Shown here: positions 11,296 through 23,400 of the stretch, piece after piece
Numbering within the stretch: position 1 is the stretch's first letter
Layout of the letters: each line of letters starts with the position of its first letter
NCBI RefSeq assembly: GCF_026230105.1
Contig: NC_079476.1
Coordinates: 24,728,559 to 24,792,558, forward strand
From: Diorhabda sublineata
Lineage: Eukaryota > Arthropoda > Insecta > Coleoptera > Chrysomelidae
Reading direction: 5' to 3'
DNA: 64,000 bases
Position numbers and translations under genes: made by a program
Notes under the pieces: model-generated
Database searches by the model: none
What the model saw: the letters and a program-made list of their open reading frames with translations, nothing else
What the model was told of the DNA's origin: nothing

Positions 11296-12290
11296 AGAAG
11301 AATATTTCTTCTTCTTCTTCTTCTTCTTCCTGTTGTGTATAGGCATCATTGCCTGTTTTTCTTCACGTCATTGCCTCTGCTCAGTCATCTGGGAGGTTGT
11401 CACTCCATCTTTTCCTAGGTCTTCCAATGCTTCTTTGTCCTGCTGGTGATTTGTCCCTTGATATTTTCACAATTCGTTCTTCCGTGATGCGGTCAATGTG
11501 CTCATTCCATTTTATCTTTCTATCCAGTACCCAGTCATTGATATTATCTATCCCGCATGTTCGTCGTATGTTTTCACTCCTTTCTCTATCCAGTAGTGTT
11601 CTTCCCGCTATTCTTCGAACTATTTTCATTTCTGTAGTCTCCAATATCCGTTTCGTTTTAGAGGTCTCAGGTCGGGTCTCTGCTGCATAGGATAATATAG
11701 GTCTGATTGCGGTCTTGTAAATCCGGGCTTTTGCTTCAGTTCGAATGTATTTATTTCGCCAGATTGTGTCATTTAGGTATGCTGCTGCTCTTGAGGCTCT
11801 TGTAGCTTGGTTTCTTACTTCCGTCTCCACGTCCCCGTGTCCAGATATTTCGATTCCCAGATATTTAAATTTCATTTCCTGTTGTATTATTTTGTTATCC
11901 ACCACAAGCTTACATCTGATCGGTGTCTTGGAAATAACCATTGATTTTGTCTTTGCCGCTGATATTATCATATTGAATTTTTTTGTTGTTTTGTTAAATT
12001 GGTACAGTAGCCTTTGCAGATCGTCCTCGTTCTCCGCCAACAGTACCGCATCGTCTGCATAGCACAGGATTTTGACTTCTTTATTTCCCATTTTGTATCC
12101 TTTTAGTTTGCGTACTTGTTTTATGATTTCATCCATCACTATGTTAAATAGGAGTGGACTGAGAGAGTCCCCTTGCCTAATGCTCCTATTTGCAGGTATC
12201 TGTTCAGTTAGGTCATCATTTATTTTTGCTTGGATTGTATTTTTTGAGTATATATTTTCGATTATTTTAATGATATTATATTATATAACT
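11296..12290 (-). mobile_element. 5'-truncated RTE-type non-LTR retrotransposon
   Basis: The minus frame covers the 3' half of a reverse transcriptase. From about 12290 it reads IRQGDSLSPLLFNIVMDEI, then the catalytic box ILCYADDAVLLAEN, then MKFKYLGIEISGHGD, then the C-terminal SIGRPRKRWSDNLP typical of RTE elements. 11381-12139 is one open frame and the frame is also open upstream to about 12290, so the copy is young. The endonuclease domain is missing. The 3' end runs into a GAA-type microsatellite, as RTE copies often do. Confidence 0.85.
11306..11331. repeat. (TTC)n microsatellite tail
   Basis: Eight or so TTC units. On minus this is the GAA tail of the RTE copy. Confidence 0.85.
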
Positions 12291-12295
12291 CCGCC

Positions 12296-12440
12296 TGCAT
12301 GATCGCTGGGTGGATTGAGTAGCTTAGCGATTGTGTTGCCGGTCCCAAGCCCGAGAAAAGGAGGAGGGTTAGTGGAACGGGTTAGCAGCCCATCCACCGT
12401 AAAACCGAATATAGACCCACAAATTTGCTTCGGAATAGGA
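12296..12440 (+). mobile_element. RTE 5'-region fragment in opposite orientation
   Basis: The plus strand has a GC-richer block resembling the 5' leader of insect RTE elements: GTAGCTTAGCGATTGTGTTG, then GGAGGAGGGTTAGTGGAACG and GCCCATCCACCG, translating to a GGGLVERVSSPSTVKPN-like string. It abuts the minus-strand RTE 3' half head to head, which fits a 5'-inverted insertion. Confidence 0.5.
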
Positions 12441-12797
12441 CAAAAAATATTTCATAGACATAATTTATATGGCAAAACAACGTTTTCCGGATCATCTAGT
12501 GTATGTTATGTGTTAAAATTGATTTTCTTTTGTTTTTCACTCACACAGTTTTGTATGTTACTTTGTAACTTGTAATGTAATTAAGATGCCATCTTTACAC
12601 GCATGCATATTTTAGTAGTTTATCATATAAACCAAAAACAATTATTAAGTAATATTATCTCCACTCTCCCCCGCTGAAAATGAAAAAACCTCGAGTATTA
12701 ACAATATTTGTTTGTAATTATTTCCCAACATGTTTTTCTTATCTTGACGTGAATTAAGGGTTTTGCTAGCATACGTCTTAAATATTCAACATTATTT

Positions 12798-12802
12798 TCA
12801 GT
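12798..12802 (+). promoter_or_regulatory. Candidate initiator of UGT first exon 1a
   Basis: TCAGT matches the arthropod initiator consensus and lies 25 bases before the ATG at 12828. Position is the only evidence. Confidence 0.3.
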
Positions 12803-12827
12803 ATATTCACGTGGTATGATCTAAAAA

Positions 12828-13655
12828 ATGAAAATAAGTGTTGTTGCAAATTGTTTATTATTGTGTTTAGTTGTACTGAAGTGTAAAGGAGCAAAAATTT
12901 TGGGTATAATTCCAACTGCGTCTTACAGCCATCAAATAACATTCCAGCCGTTATGGACGGAGTTATCTTTACGAGGACACAACGTAACTGTCATTACGAC
13001 AGATCCTCTCAATAACGCATCTTTGAATAATTGCAGAGAAATCGATATCAGCGAAATATACGATCTATTTAGGAATATACAGTTTTACGAAACTATCTCA
13101 GTCAATCCTGTATATTTTTGGAAAATAGTTTTGTTGTTGAAGAACATTTGTTTAGAATTAACTACAACTTTAATCGAAAATGAGGAATTGAATGCTATAA
13201 AGAATGAACATTTTGATTTGGTTATAGCCGAAGCGCATTTTCCTTCTATAGTAGGTTTTATAGGACACTATAAATGCCCGTGGATAGGTGTGTCTTCCAT
13301 GGAATCCAGTTTACAGTACAACGTAGCTATCGGAAATCCCACGCATCCTATTTTGCATCCAGATTACAATCTTCCGTTGGAGAATTTGGAAAATTTAAAT
13401 TTTTTCGAAAGACTTTTGAGTTTTTTATATCGCACTTTGTATATATTCGTGATAAATACTTATATTTTTCCTAAATTATCAACTATTTATGATGAATCTG
13501 GATGGAAATCGCCGCCTTTAATTCAAGTACAAAACAACATCAGCATGTTGTTTGTCACTACACACCCCATTTTTCATAATATCAGACCATCACTTCCAAA
13601 TACCATATCAATTGGAAATGGAATGCATTTCAAGAAACCTCACCCTCTACCTGAG
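12828..13655 (+). CDS. UGT: UDP-glycosyltransferase first exon 1a (N-terminal half)
   Basis: The exon is 828 nt (276 codons), ending in phase 0 at CTGAG|GTAAGT. It codes for a signal peptide (residues 1-21), the FQPLWTELSLRGHNVTVITT motif with the conserved His region (SYSHQ) of insect UGTs, FDLVIAEAHFPS, GVSSMESSLQ, and the exon end TTHPIFHNIRPSLPNTISIG, which is typical of insect UGT N-domains. This half binds the acceptor substrate in the ER lumen. No UGT C-terminal exon lies between it and the next first exon, so it can only be used by splicing to 20178, or it is a stranded duplicate. It is more diverged than exons 1b and 1c. Confidence 0.85.
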
Positions 13656-14525
13656 GTAAGTGAATACAGTAATTCAAAAAATCAATTTTTTTATTTATAA
13701 TCACATGAAACTTTTCGTATCTTTTCTTGATTTGCTGGGTATAGAATGATAAAGTCAAAGACCGAAGTTGGGACTGGATGTTATGTAACATCCTTAGAAA
13801 AACACATCTTTTCGTATAAAATCTTCTCTTTCTACATTGTTTATACTGCAATTATTATTAGAAGCGTTGAAACAGATATACAGTCCAAGATGTACATGAT
13901 TTAAATGTTGAGAAAACAAAATAATTCAATCACTCAATATGGGCTCTTGCTCACGTTAGAAGCCATTCAGGTTGTTAGCGAGATTCTAAAACGTTCGGGG
14001 TTCCCCGCAGAGCCTGCCGCCTGTCATTTGACGACGCTGAATACCCAGTTGATCACGTCAAGCCAAATTATACCTAATAATTGAATTCGGATCCAAATTA
14101 TCGAGAGCGAAAGCTAATTAAACTTCTGTCGAGTCCCATTTTCGAATCGCCCCCTCTAATAATCAAATTTTTCCTCTGTTGAGCGTGGGCTCCACGTTTA
14201 AGAGTCCTGAACCCATCACATGGCTATTGAGATAATAATCCAGAAGATATTACATATTGAAGTACATCAATTTATAAACGATTATTTGTAAAAACAGCTA
14301 TGCATTATTTTTGTTTTTGAATTGTGAATGATTTTTCTTCACCTTTTTATTAAAAGGTGAAGGGTTCATATCGTTGAAACAACAATTAGTTTAATAAACG
14401 AAGTTACCAAAGTTGTATCAAGGTTATCATTTCACAAATGAACTGCTTTTCACGTGACTTCTGAAGTGGACAAGATTAGATAATAATGAAAAATAATTTT
14501 ATATAAGATTAGTTTCAACACGAAC
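13656..14525. other. Spacer between UGT first exons 1a and 1b
   Basis: It holds no UGT exon. About 13925-14230 is richer in G+C than its surroundings and looks like an insertion (CGTTCGGGGTTCCCCGCAGA and TCGAGTCCCATTTTCGAATC are inside it), but I do not recognise the family. A TATATAAG box lies at 14500-14507, just before the ATG of exon 1b. Confidence 0.4.
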
Positions 14526-15356
14526 ATGATACTGAAAATACTATTTGTTTTAATATGTGATGTTTACTTCATAAATAGTGCAAAAATTCTAACAATCATT
14601 CCATCAGCTTCGAAATCTCACCATTTACCATTTCAACCGCTATGGAGAGAATTAGCATCGAGAGGTCATCAAGTAACATCAATAACAACAGATCCGCAGA
14701 GAATAACTTCGTTGGAAAATTTAAAAGAAATAGATATGAGCTATTGCTATGATATATACAAAAAACACAAATTAGTTGAAGCTATGGCGAAACCTAACAA
14801 CAGCTATTTTGAAATAGCAGCTGCAATAAGAAAATCTTTTACCGAATGTGAAGATTATATATTCAATTCAGCAGAAATTCAACATATTATCAATAATAAG
14901 AACATCGATTTCGATCTACTCATGATCGAAGCTCAAATGCCGGCTATGTTCGCTTTCTCTTGGAGATTCAAATGTCCAATTATAGCTGTAGCTTCTTTGG
15001 ATTCCGCCTTACAATTTCACGACAGCATGGGTAATTTAGTACACCCTATAGTTAATCCAGATTATAATTTAGATATTGGGGATCCAAACGAAATGGGTTT
15101 TAAAGAGAGATTAGTGAGTTTTGTTTATGTGTATATGTACAAATATCACATTTACAACAACGTCTTTCCTACATACCACGCCAGAATAAAAAAATACTTC
15201 GGAGATGATTTACCTCCTCTAAAAGATCTTCAGAATAACATCAGTATGATGTTTATTGGCACACATCCTTTGTTTCACAATGTACGTCCTATGAATCCTA
15301 ATACAATTACAATTGGAGGCGGAACGCATATTAAACCTCCAAAGGAGTTATCAAAA
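14526..15356 (+). CDS. UGT: UDP-glycosyltransferase first exon 1b (N-terminal half)
   Basis: The exon is 831 nt (277 codons), phase 0, with donor TCAAAA|GTAAGT. It has a signal peptide (ILFVLICDVYFINS), SKSHHLPFQPLWRELASRGH, the FDLLMIEAQMPA motif and NISMMFIGTHPLFHNVRPMN. It ends in HIKPPKELSK, which joins naturally to the DLKQFLDEGKNG encoded at 20178. It is a close tandem duplicate of exon 1c, with the same length and long identical stretches. They differ mainly around residues 80-125 and 220-240, the part expected to shape the acceptor pocket. No downstream UGT exons of its own are present. Confidence 0.88.
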
Positions 15357-16130
15357 GTAAGTACAATTTTCGAATCACTTTTTAATTAGAAGAGGACACC
15401 CGTTATTATTAATCTCTTATAAACGCCAAATTGTTGAGGCTACGGCTAAGACGACCAAGAAGACGATTACACAAAGAAAACTACGCATTATTAATAATAA
15501 TTAACAAATCTCAACTTAGATTTTCTAGAAGTTTTGATAAAGGATCGGACTTGCATCGGATTTTGACCATCCTTCGACATCCGTTTCGTAGCCCTTCATT
15601 ACTGTTATCAGACATTAATTTTTAATAGAAATGTGCTTATGCTTATGGCAACTAAGAACGGCCATCAGCCATATCTCAGGAACTGATTATATTTGTTTTC
15701 GGGAGAAAAATTACGACAAAAGAGACCTCGACTTGGTTATCAAGATTGTAAGATTGATATTCGTCGCATCTTGTATCCTCCAGGAACTTCTTTTAAGCTA
15801 TTTAATCATAAATAAATTGATCAAGAATGGGCTTAGACTATCATCTTGTCGAATTCTTTGTTAGTATTAAGGTTTTTTCGTATGATACATGACGCTCCCA
15901 AAGTACTTTCACGAATCTTGTGGACGAATGAGTTTATGTTTTACAGGTAATGGTAAAATAAAACGCTATAATATGCACTTCTGGACCGAAAGTAAATCCC
16001 CGTTGGATGCAGAAGATCCATTATCAGGATCTGTCAATGTTTGGTTTGGTTTGGTTTTTTATAATATAGTTAATTGAGAAAGATATTTAGACTGGTTACC
16101 CAGCACTTTATTCCATGTACAAGTTCTGAC
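15357..16130 (+). mobile_element. Spacer with Tc1/mariner remnant
   Basis: The sequence from about 15885 to 16080 reads, in plus frames, as the middle of a Tc1/mariner transposase: N-E-F-M-F-Y, then NGKIKRYNMHFWTESKSP and GSVNVWFGLV, equivalent to the NRHNxRYW...NP...VNVWaG block. 15360-15880 holds only non-coding frames. Confidence 0.5.
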
Positions 16131-16797
16131 TATTAAATAACGAGACTGGTTACGAAAAAGGAAAAGGATTTTATTATAAAAATTATTCTACATTCGAATA
16201 CTCCCTTTCAATATACTCCCTTTCCCTCGCCATACACTTTCCATACATTTTTTCCATTTATCGAAGCAATGCTGGAAGTCTTCTTTGCTGAGTACCTTTA
16301 GAAGCCCTGCCGTTTTTAGCTTTACCGCTTCCATCGACTCAAGAGCTTTTGGTCAGGAGTCAGATTTTTTGGCACCAACTTTTGTCATGTGTAATTCCGC
16401 GTGTAAAATTTTTTTAATCGTTTCTTTATCGGCGTTTACAGCCTCGGCAATCATCCGGATGCTCATTCGGCGATCTGCACGCACAATTTGGTTGATTTTG
16501 GTCACTGTTTCCGGTGTTAAAACAGTAACAGGGCGAACTGGGCGCTGATCATCTTCAGTGCTTTCTCGGTCATAACTAAAGCGCTGACACCGCTCAAAAA
16601 AACGCGCATGAGATAGAGAATTGTCCCCATAGCCATCAGTCGTAGGTTTTTTCAATTTAACGAAAAATTTGATATTGATACGTTGCTCCTGTTTTTTTGC
16701 CACGAGAAAAAAACACGTTCGTTGCAAATCGCTACTGTACAAATACTATAATAGTGATGAAAACATCTAGGGCGCCCTGTAGTCTCGTTATTTAATA
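16131..16797 (-). mobile_element. Internally deleted mariner with intact ends
   Basis: The inverted ends ATTAAATAACGAGACT are both present (16132 and the complement at 16782-16797), with TA at the edges. The minus frame 16742-16353 codes for a mariner DNA-binding domain (QEQRINIKFFVKL, then IVRADRRMSIRMIAEAVNAD and a KVGAKK end). It runs straight into a shifted C-terminal tail (VLSKEDFQHCFDKWKKCME). The DD34D catalytic middle is missing, leaving about 665 bp instead of about 1.3 kb. It cannot transpose by itself. Confidence 0.8.
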
Positions 16798-17479
16798 TCC
16801 AGACCTCGTATGTTCGGAATTTTTAGATCAAACATACCTTGATAGGTGGATAGGACGATGAAGTTTATTTATTTAGCCACCTAGATCTCCAGATCTAATT
16901 ATTTGTGGGACCGAATAAAAAATCTCGTTTGTATCAATAGAACAATAACAAGGGGGTAAGATTTAAAAAAAAATACAACAGGCAATACGAAGTGTTTCAA
17001 GGAGTTAAATAATTCAATTCATTCAACTTTGTAAAAAATATTTATTGAGCATAAAAATAAATAAATAAAATTGGTTTTAATAATCTGATTAGCGTACTCG
17101 ACGAATATCAAACTATTCAGAACCCAATATTAGTGTACAAACTGCCTTAAATACTAAATTATATCGTTTATAATAATAACTAAAGGATATTTATAATCAT
17201 ATTAATATAAGATGAAAATAAACAATAGAAGATAATACTTTAATGGAGTTTGAGTGCATGGTCATAAAAAAGGAAACTTTGAATCACTTAATTTTAAAAA
17301 AATTGCGTTTTCCAGGGCTACTTATGTTATAATTCTTAGCTGCGAAAATAAGCGCCGTTACTATCAATAATTAATGTTTTATAAAGGTTATCAGTTACAA
17401 ATAAATGTAAAAAAGTCTGCAGTTATTTATTATTTTTAAGTATTAACAATAAAAGTTCCGTATCAGTTGTGTAAACGAA
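16798..17479. other. Upstream region of UGT first exon 1c
   Basis: AT-rich, no gene. A TCAGT initiator-like word at 17463-17467 lies 13 bases before the ATG at 17480. Confidence 0.4.
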
Positions 17480-20400
17480 ATGATATTGTCAATATTATTT
17501 GTTTTAATGTGTGACTTCTATCTTATAAATAGTGCAAGAATTCTAACAATAATTCCAATAGCTTCGACATCTCACCATTTACCATTTCAACCGCTATGGA
17601 GAGAATTAGCTTCGAGAGGTCATCAAGTAACATCAATAACAACAGATCCGCAGAGAATAACTTCGTTGGAAAATTTGAAAGAAATAGATATGAGCTACTG
17701 CTACGATATATACGAAAAACATAAGCTATTAGAAACTATGATTGGAGGTAACAACAGTTTTATTGAAAAAGCAACTGTAATAAAAAAATCTCTAACGGAA
17801 TGTGACGCGTACCACTTAGATTCCAAAGAAATTCAAAATCTTATCAATAATAAGAGTATTGAGTTCGATCTACTCATGATCGAAGCTCAAATGTCGACTA
17901 TGTTCGCTTTTACTTGGAGATTCAAATGTCCAACTATAGCTATAGCTTCTATGGATCCTTCATTGCAATTTCACGATTATTTGGGGAATTTACTACATCC
18001 TATAGTTAATCCAGATTATAATTTAGAAATTGGAGATCCAAATGATATGAGTTTTAAAGAGAGATTAATAAGTTTTGTGTATGTGTATTTGTATAAATAC
18101 TTTCTATATGAAAAGTTTTTTACAACATATCCAGATATATTGAAAAAATATTTCGGTCAAGATTTACCTCCTCTAAAAGATCTTCAGAATAACATCAGTA
18201 TGATGTTTATTGGTACACATCCGTTGTTTCATAATGTACGTCCTATGAATCCTAATACTATTACAATTGGAGGCGGGATGCATATTAAACCTCCAAAGGA
18301 TTTACCAAAAGTAAGTTTGCTTTTTATAAAAACCCCCCGTTACAACTGAAGCAGTCAAGAAACATAGTAGCTCTATTCTTTATTGAAACAGCAAAAATAC
18401 GGTAAAAGTAAAAAATAACAAAGGATTCTGCCGCTTCTAAAGACTCTGTTGGAGTCTCGGTATGTCTTAATACTGTGTAAATATTATTGTTGAAGTTATT
18501 CTTCTTTGAGATCAATACACAATGTTTTGATTGTTCAAAAACTTTTTCGTTTGAACTGATATGTGATAACTCGCATTATCGTGTTGGAGAACGATTCGTC
18601 TTCTTCGAATGGTTTCCCTAATTTTTTCGAACACTTCTAACCAACAAATGACAACTTTTGTTGGATTTCACTCGAATTGGAAGACCCATACATTCGATCA
18701 AATTTTTTCAGCATTTCTTAGCTTTTTTTGAGCGATTATCAAGTTATGCGGTATTCAGCGCCAACAAATCTTTTCCACAACCAAATGAATGTTTCTTGTA
18801 TGTGTAAACAACTCAAATAGCACTTTCACCATTAAAACACGTTCGGAGTACGTTCAGCATTAAAACACGTTCGGAGTACGTTCAGCATTAAAACACGTTC
18901 TGTGTACGTTGACAATTAAAACACGTTCTGTGTACGTTCACCAAATGTCAAACTTTATGATGGCAATGTCAGATTTGACTTATTGGTATCAGTGTTGCCA
19001 TATCTCAAAGCTTAAGTAGCAGCCCTCGTACGATATGATTTCACGTGAACCATTCTATTTACACGTTTCTTATATTCAAAAATACACCGAAATTTTCTAA
19101 GCATTTAAATCAGGTAATGTGCACAGTTTGTTATGTATCTTATCCAATGTCAGCACTTGTTTTTATTTACAATAATTCCGTCTCTAAATTCAATTGAAAT
19201 CTAAAGGTAGAGACAAAGAACGTGTTCATGAAATGTAGTTGATGTAGTTTCGAGAAAACGTATAGAGAAGCTCGAATTTCAACAATTGCGAATAAAACTC
19301 TCGATAGTTCTGAGGAGGTTGAGAGGAAGACGTATGAAAAGTTGCATACCCAGTAGGTTCGCTTCACAGATAGGATTGTAATCATAACAAACTTTTGTAT
19401 GAACCTTTTTGTACTCTAAATGTCTCAAAAGTATATTTTTTCTAGTTATTAGCCACCTGGAAGCTTTTTGATATCGGTATCAACTCAAACTCCTCATTAA
19501 TTTTTGACCTCCAAGTGCTTCTTCAAGCAGTGGTTCAAACATGTGGTTGTTGCAGGTTGATAAGGACTGTAGGGAGACCTCAGTTCTGATGTTGTACCCT
19601 TGAAAAGGATACCGTCCTCCTCCGCCAGCAAGCGATGACAAACTTCCAATTGCACCAATTTTTGCTCTAATTCAACAGTTCATCCATCACGCAATTATTT
19701 TGAGGTGTTCTTGAATGATAGACTCTACATTACCAATACTAATGCTGAGTTCAAATTGTCATTTTCTATGGTTTAGCGGCCATCTTTGAACGCTTCGGTC
19801 CATATAAATACAGCAGACCTACTCAGCGCTCATTAGCGAATTGATTTCATTAACGCCGGAGATATTTTTAATGCCGCTCTATACCAAAAAAAGAATGAGA
19901 AAACGTTGCGGTCGACATCTTACCTTCATCCATGGTCGTAGCACGCGAAGAGATGTAGATTCGCGACAAAGACTATGTCATACAGTTAGTAAGAGACCCA
20001 GCGATTTTCCAAATATACAGGCCGTCATCTATAGCGTCTCGATCATATTTCAACTGCCCTGTTGAGGTTAAAAGTGGCAAAATTCAGTGTTTTTTTTGGA
20101 TATAAAATAAAAATTATTATTACGCCATGTACAATTCATCAAATGAAGTAACTACTATTTTAATTACAAATTTTTAGGATCTCAAACAATTTCTAGACGA
20201 AGGGAAAAACGGCGTTATTTATTTCAGTTTGGGAAGTAACGTCAACTCGAATTTATTAACCGAAGAATTCAAGAAAGCCGTTATCGAATCGTTCGCTGAA
20301 ATTCCGCATAAAGTCTTACTCAAAATGGACAGAGAAATTCAAGGTTTTTCGGAAAACGTTCTAGTCAGGAAATGGTTACCGCAACAAGATATTTTAAGTA

Positions 20401-23400
20401 AGAAATTTGATTCATTTAAACGAACGACATATCGGACTAGTAAACAAAAACGTTTTTTGAATTGAATTTCGTTTCATTTATCGAAATTGATTGCAACCAT
20501 TAATTAAACGATATTCTTTTACATTTTAATAGAATTTACAAAATTTTTTTCTATTGGCTTCTGTTACTTCCTCATATTCTTTTGCTTGAAGCTTTTGTGG
20601 GAGATCTGAAAACTTGTCAGTGGCCAGATTTTCATCTTTTTGGTGAAAGAGATTTTTTTCTTGAGTATAGTACCTTTTTTGTGTAATTTCATTCCTCAAT
20701 CTATCCAGTAACTATCAACTGTTCTTATTGAGCTTCATTTGCTCTGGCTCCAGCTAATCCATCGTGATTTTTTAAACCCATAAACATTTTTAAGTAACCT
20801 AACAATATAAAAGAACAACTACTTCAACTTATTTTGCTCTAGATAAGTCCTTAAAGGCGTTTAGCTTATTTCTTCAATACACAACCATTTTCATCTTATG
20901 TACATCCATAGTTTTTTAGAAACATTCGCCTAGCATCAACTGGTGTTATATAAATCATTTTTTGTCTTCATCGAGGTTCTTATCCCAAGTTATATCGTTA
21001 AGCAACGATATCGCCTTGCTCTGTTGAAAATTTCAGTCTTCAATTGCTTCATCTATTCCTTTGTCTAATATTCAGCACCACGTCTTAATAGTTTCATCCA
21101 GACTAGCTTCCAGACATCATTTTGTACATTGTCCAACGAGTTTTCAGGTTGATTATCAACAATCCATCAGGAATATTTTGAACAATAAGGTTTTCTTGTT
21201 TATATGTTTTAGTTACAAGGAGGCTATCGATTTTATCTAACTTAAATTGTAATTATAAATAAATTTTTGATGTACGATCTTTTCGAAGTTGTCTTGGATT
21301 TGCAGTAAGTCAGAACGGAAAAGAATTTTTTTTGTAGGACATCCTAATGTGAAGCTGTTTATAACGCAAGGTGGTCTTCAATCTCTTCAAGAATCCGTGA
21401 TAAATGGTATACCTTTAATAGGCATCCCTTTTTTTGGTGACCAAATAACAAATGTAAATAGAATGGTTAAAAAAGGGTATGGGATAAAATTAGACAGACG
21501 TACGATTACCAAAGAATTACTGACAGAAGCTATAAAAGAAGTAATGAGTAACGCAAGGTATTTATATATTTATATACAATCAGAAATAAGAATTGAATCG
21601 AAGTCTTTGCCATCTAAATTATGAGAGTTTGCCACAATCCCACTACGAAAACTCTTATAATCAGAAATATAACCTCAATCAAATTTCAGTTACCAAGAAA
21701 CTGCGAAAGCTATGGGTGAAATATTTAGAGACGAAGAAATTCCTAGTCTCCAAAGGGCCGTCTACTGGACGGAATACGTCATTAGGCACAAAGGAGCGAA
21801 ACATCTAAAGAGTCCTATAGTTGATATGCCAGCTTGGAAATTCTATATGTTGGACGTACTAGGATTTTTAGCTATTATTCTAATCCTTATTCTTTTTGTA
21901 ATATATTTATTACTTAGAACTCTTTTTAGGTAAGTTTTCTAGAATATTTATTAATAATATATTGTTTTTCTGTCGGTATAAAGGTTTTCTGTGGTTTTCC
22001 TGGTGAATTCGTTGTCGTCTAACCACTCTGTAACTACCTCCAAAAGCTCTTTTCTTCGACGTGCTATTTTGTTTTATTGTATATTATTCTCATTTCAAAA
22101 TTCAAATTTAATTTCACGAACGATACACCAAAAGAAAAGAAAGCCATATCTTCCATAAAAAATGCCCCTATCTCCCCCAATAAAATTACCACAACATGCT
22201 TCTATCTTTGTCAGCCTTAATTCATTGATGTTGGACATAAGCTTCATCTACGGTTTTTTCTTTTATCTATTCCTATCTATTTTCTAGGGGCTATATAATC
22301 GATTTCGTAAGATTGGTTAAATTTTGAATTTTTTTACCTTCTGCATGTTTACAAATATGTTTTAAACTTTAAACCTCGATAAGATATTTAATCTATATAG
22401 TAGAAAATATGGCAACAGCGCGGATTCTTATAGACTACTGGCCACATGACATAATCCAATTATTTCTAAAAATAATAAAAGTGAAGGTTACAAGCTAAGT
22501 TTCTGTATGTAAAAAAGTTGCAAATGATACAATTTATTTACTTAAACATCGTCGAAAATGACTCACAGTCAAATGTCTTTTTATTTTATACAAAACAATG
22601 AATCAACTAACCAGCAAATATCAATACATGGAAAAGATTAGAGGTTATGTTTTGTTGTTGGCTTTGTTTACTTTTTTTGAGTTTGGTGGTTTTTATTGTG
22701 CTTCTTGCTATGAAAATTATACTTTTAAGCCCGTTTTTACGATTAGTGATTTTTCTAAAACATTTCGATTTTTTGAATGAATTTACTTAGATGTCTTCTA
22801 AAATGAGCATATTCTACTGTTGCATTAAGTTCAATTTATAAACTTGTACGCTCGAGCCCTCGTTTTCTTTCAACATAAATTAAACAGAAACGTGATTTAT
22901 AAACACAAACACGTAAAAACGTAAGAGTTTATAAATCCAGCTTTATACTATATAACTTAATATAGACTTATTTAAATAGTTGTCACTTGAAAACAAATAT
23001 GGCTGATGGACGTCACAAATACACATTTTATTTCAGTTTAATCTGCCCATCTCGTTTAAATCGAAAAGTTTTTTACACACATTTTACGTGTGGAAATAGA
23101 TCTCAAAAGAATGCTGTCAGTTTTTTTCGAAAATTCCGACTATTACGTCGTTCAAACATAAAGAGCATTTTAACAAGCGTATGCTCCAATCACTTTTTTC
23201 TAGTATTCTCTTAAATATATGTTAGGTATACAGCAATTCAGATGTACCAATAAACTGGTATACATTAAACCGTGATTGGGTCACAAATTTAATCATAAAA
23301 TTTGTAACCATTCATCTATACTAAACAAATAAGATACTAAAGTGGGAAAAACGTTGAAAGGTACAAAACATGATAAATTAATACCTCCCGTTCTTAACGA

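Noticed and set aside
11349..12302. Plus-strand frames of 76-113 aa
   Set aside because: Antisense shadows of the RTE reverse transcriptase on the minus strand.
12828..15356. Exons 1a and 1b as separate complete UGT genes
   Set aside because: No UGT C-terminal exons lie within 870 bases after 1a or 2.1 kb after 1b. I treat them as alternative first exons or stranded duplicates.
16285..16548. 87-aa plus-strand frame
   Set aside because: Antisense to the mariner DNA-binding domain.
22598..23214. Frames of 60 and 75 aa inside UGT intron 4
   Set aside because: They lack acceptor/donor pairs in a phase that would join exons 4 and 5, and exon 4 to 5 joins cleanly without them.
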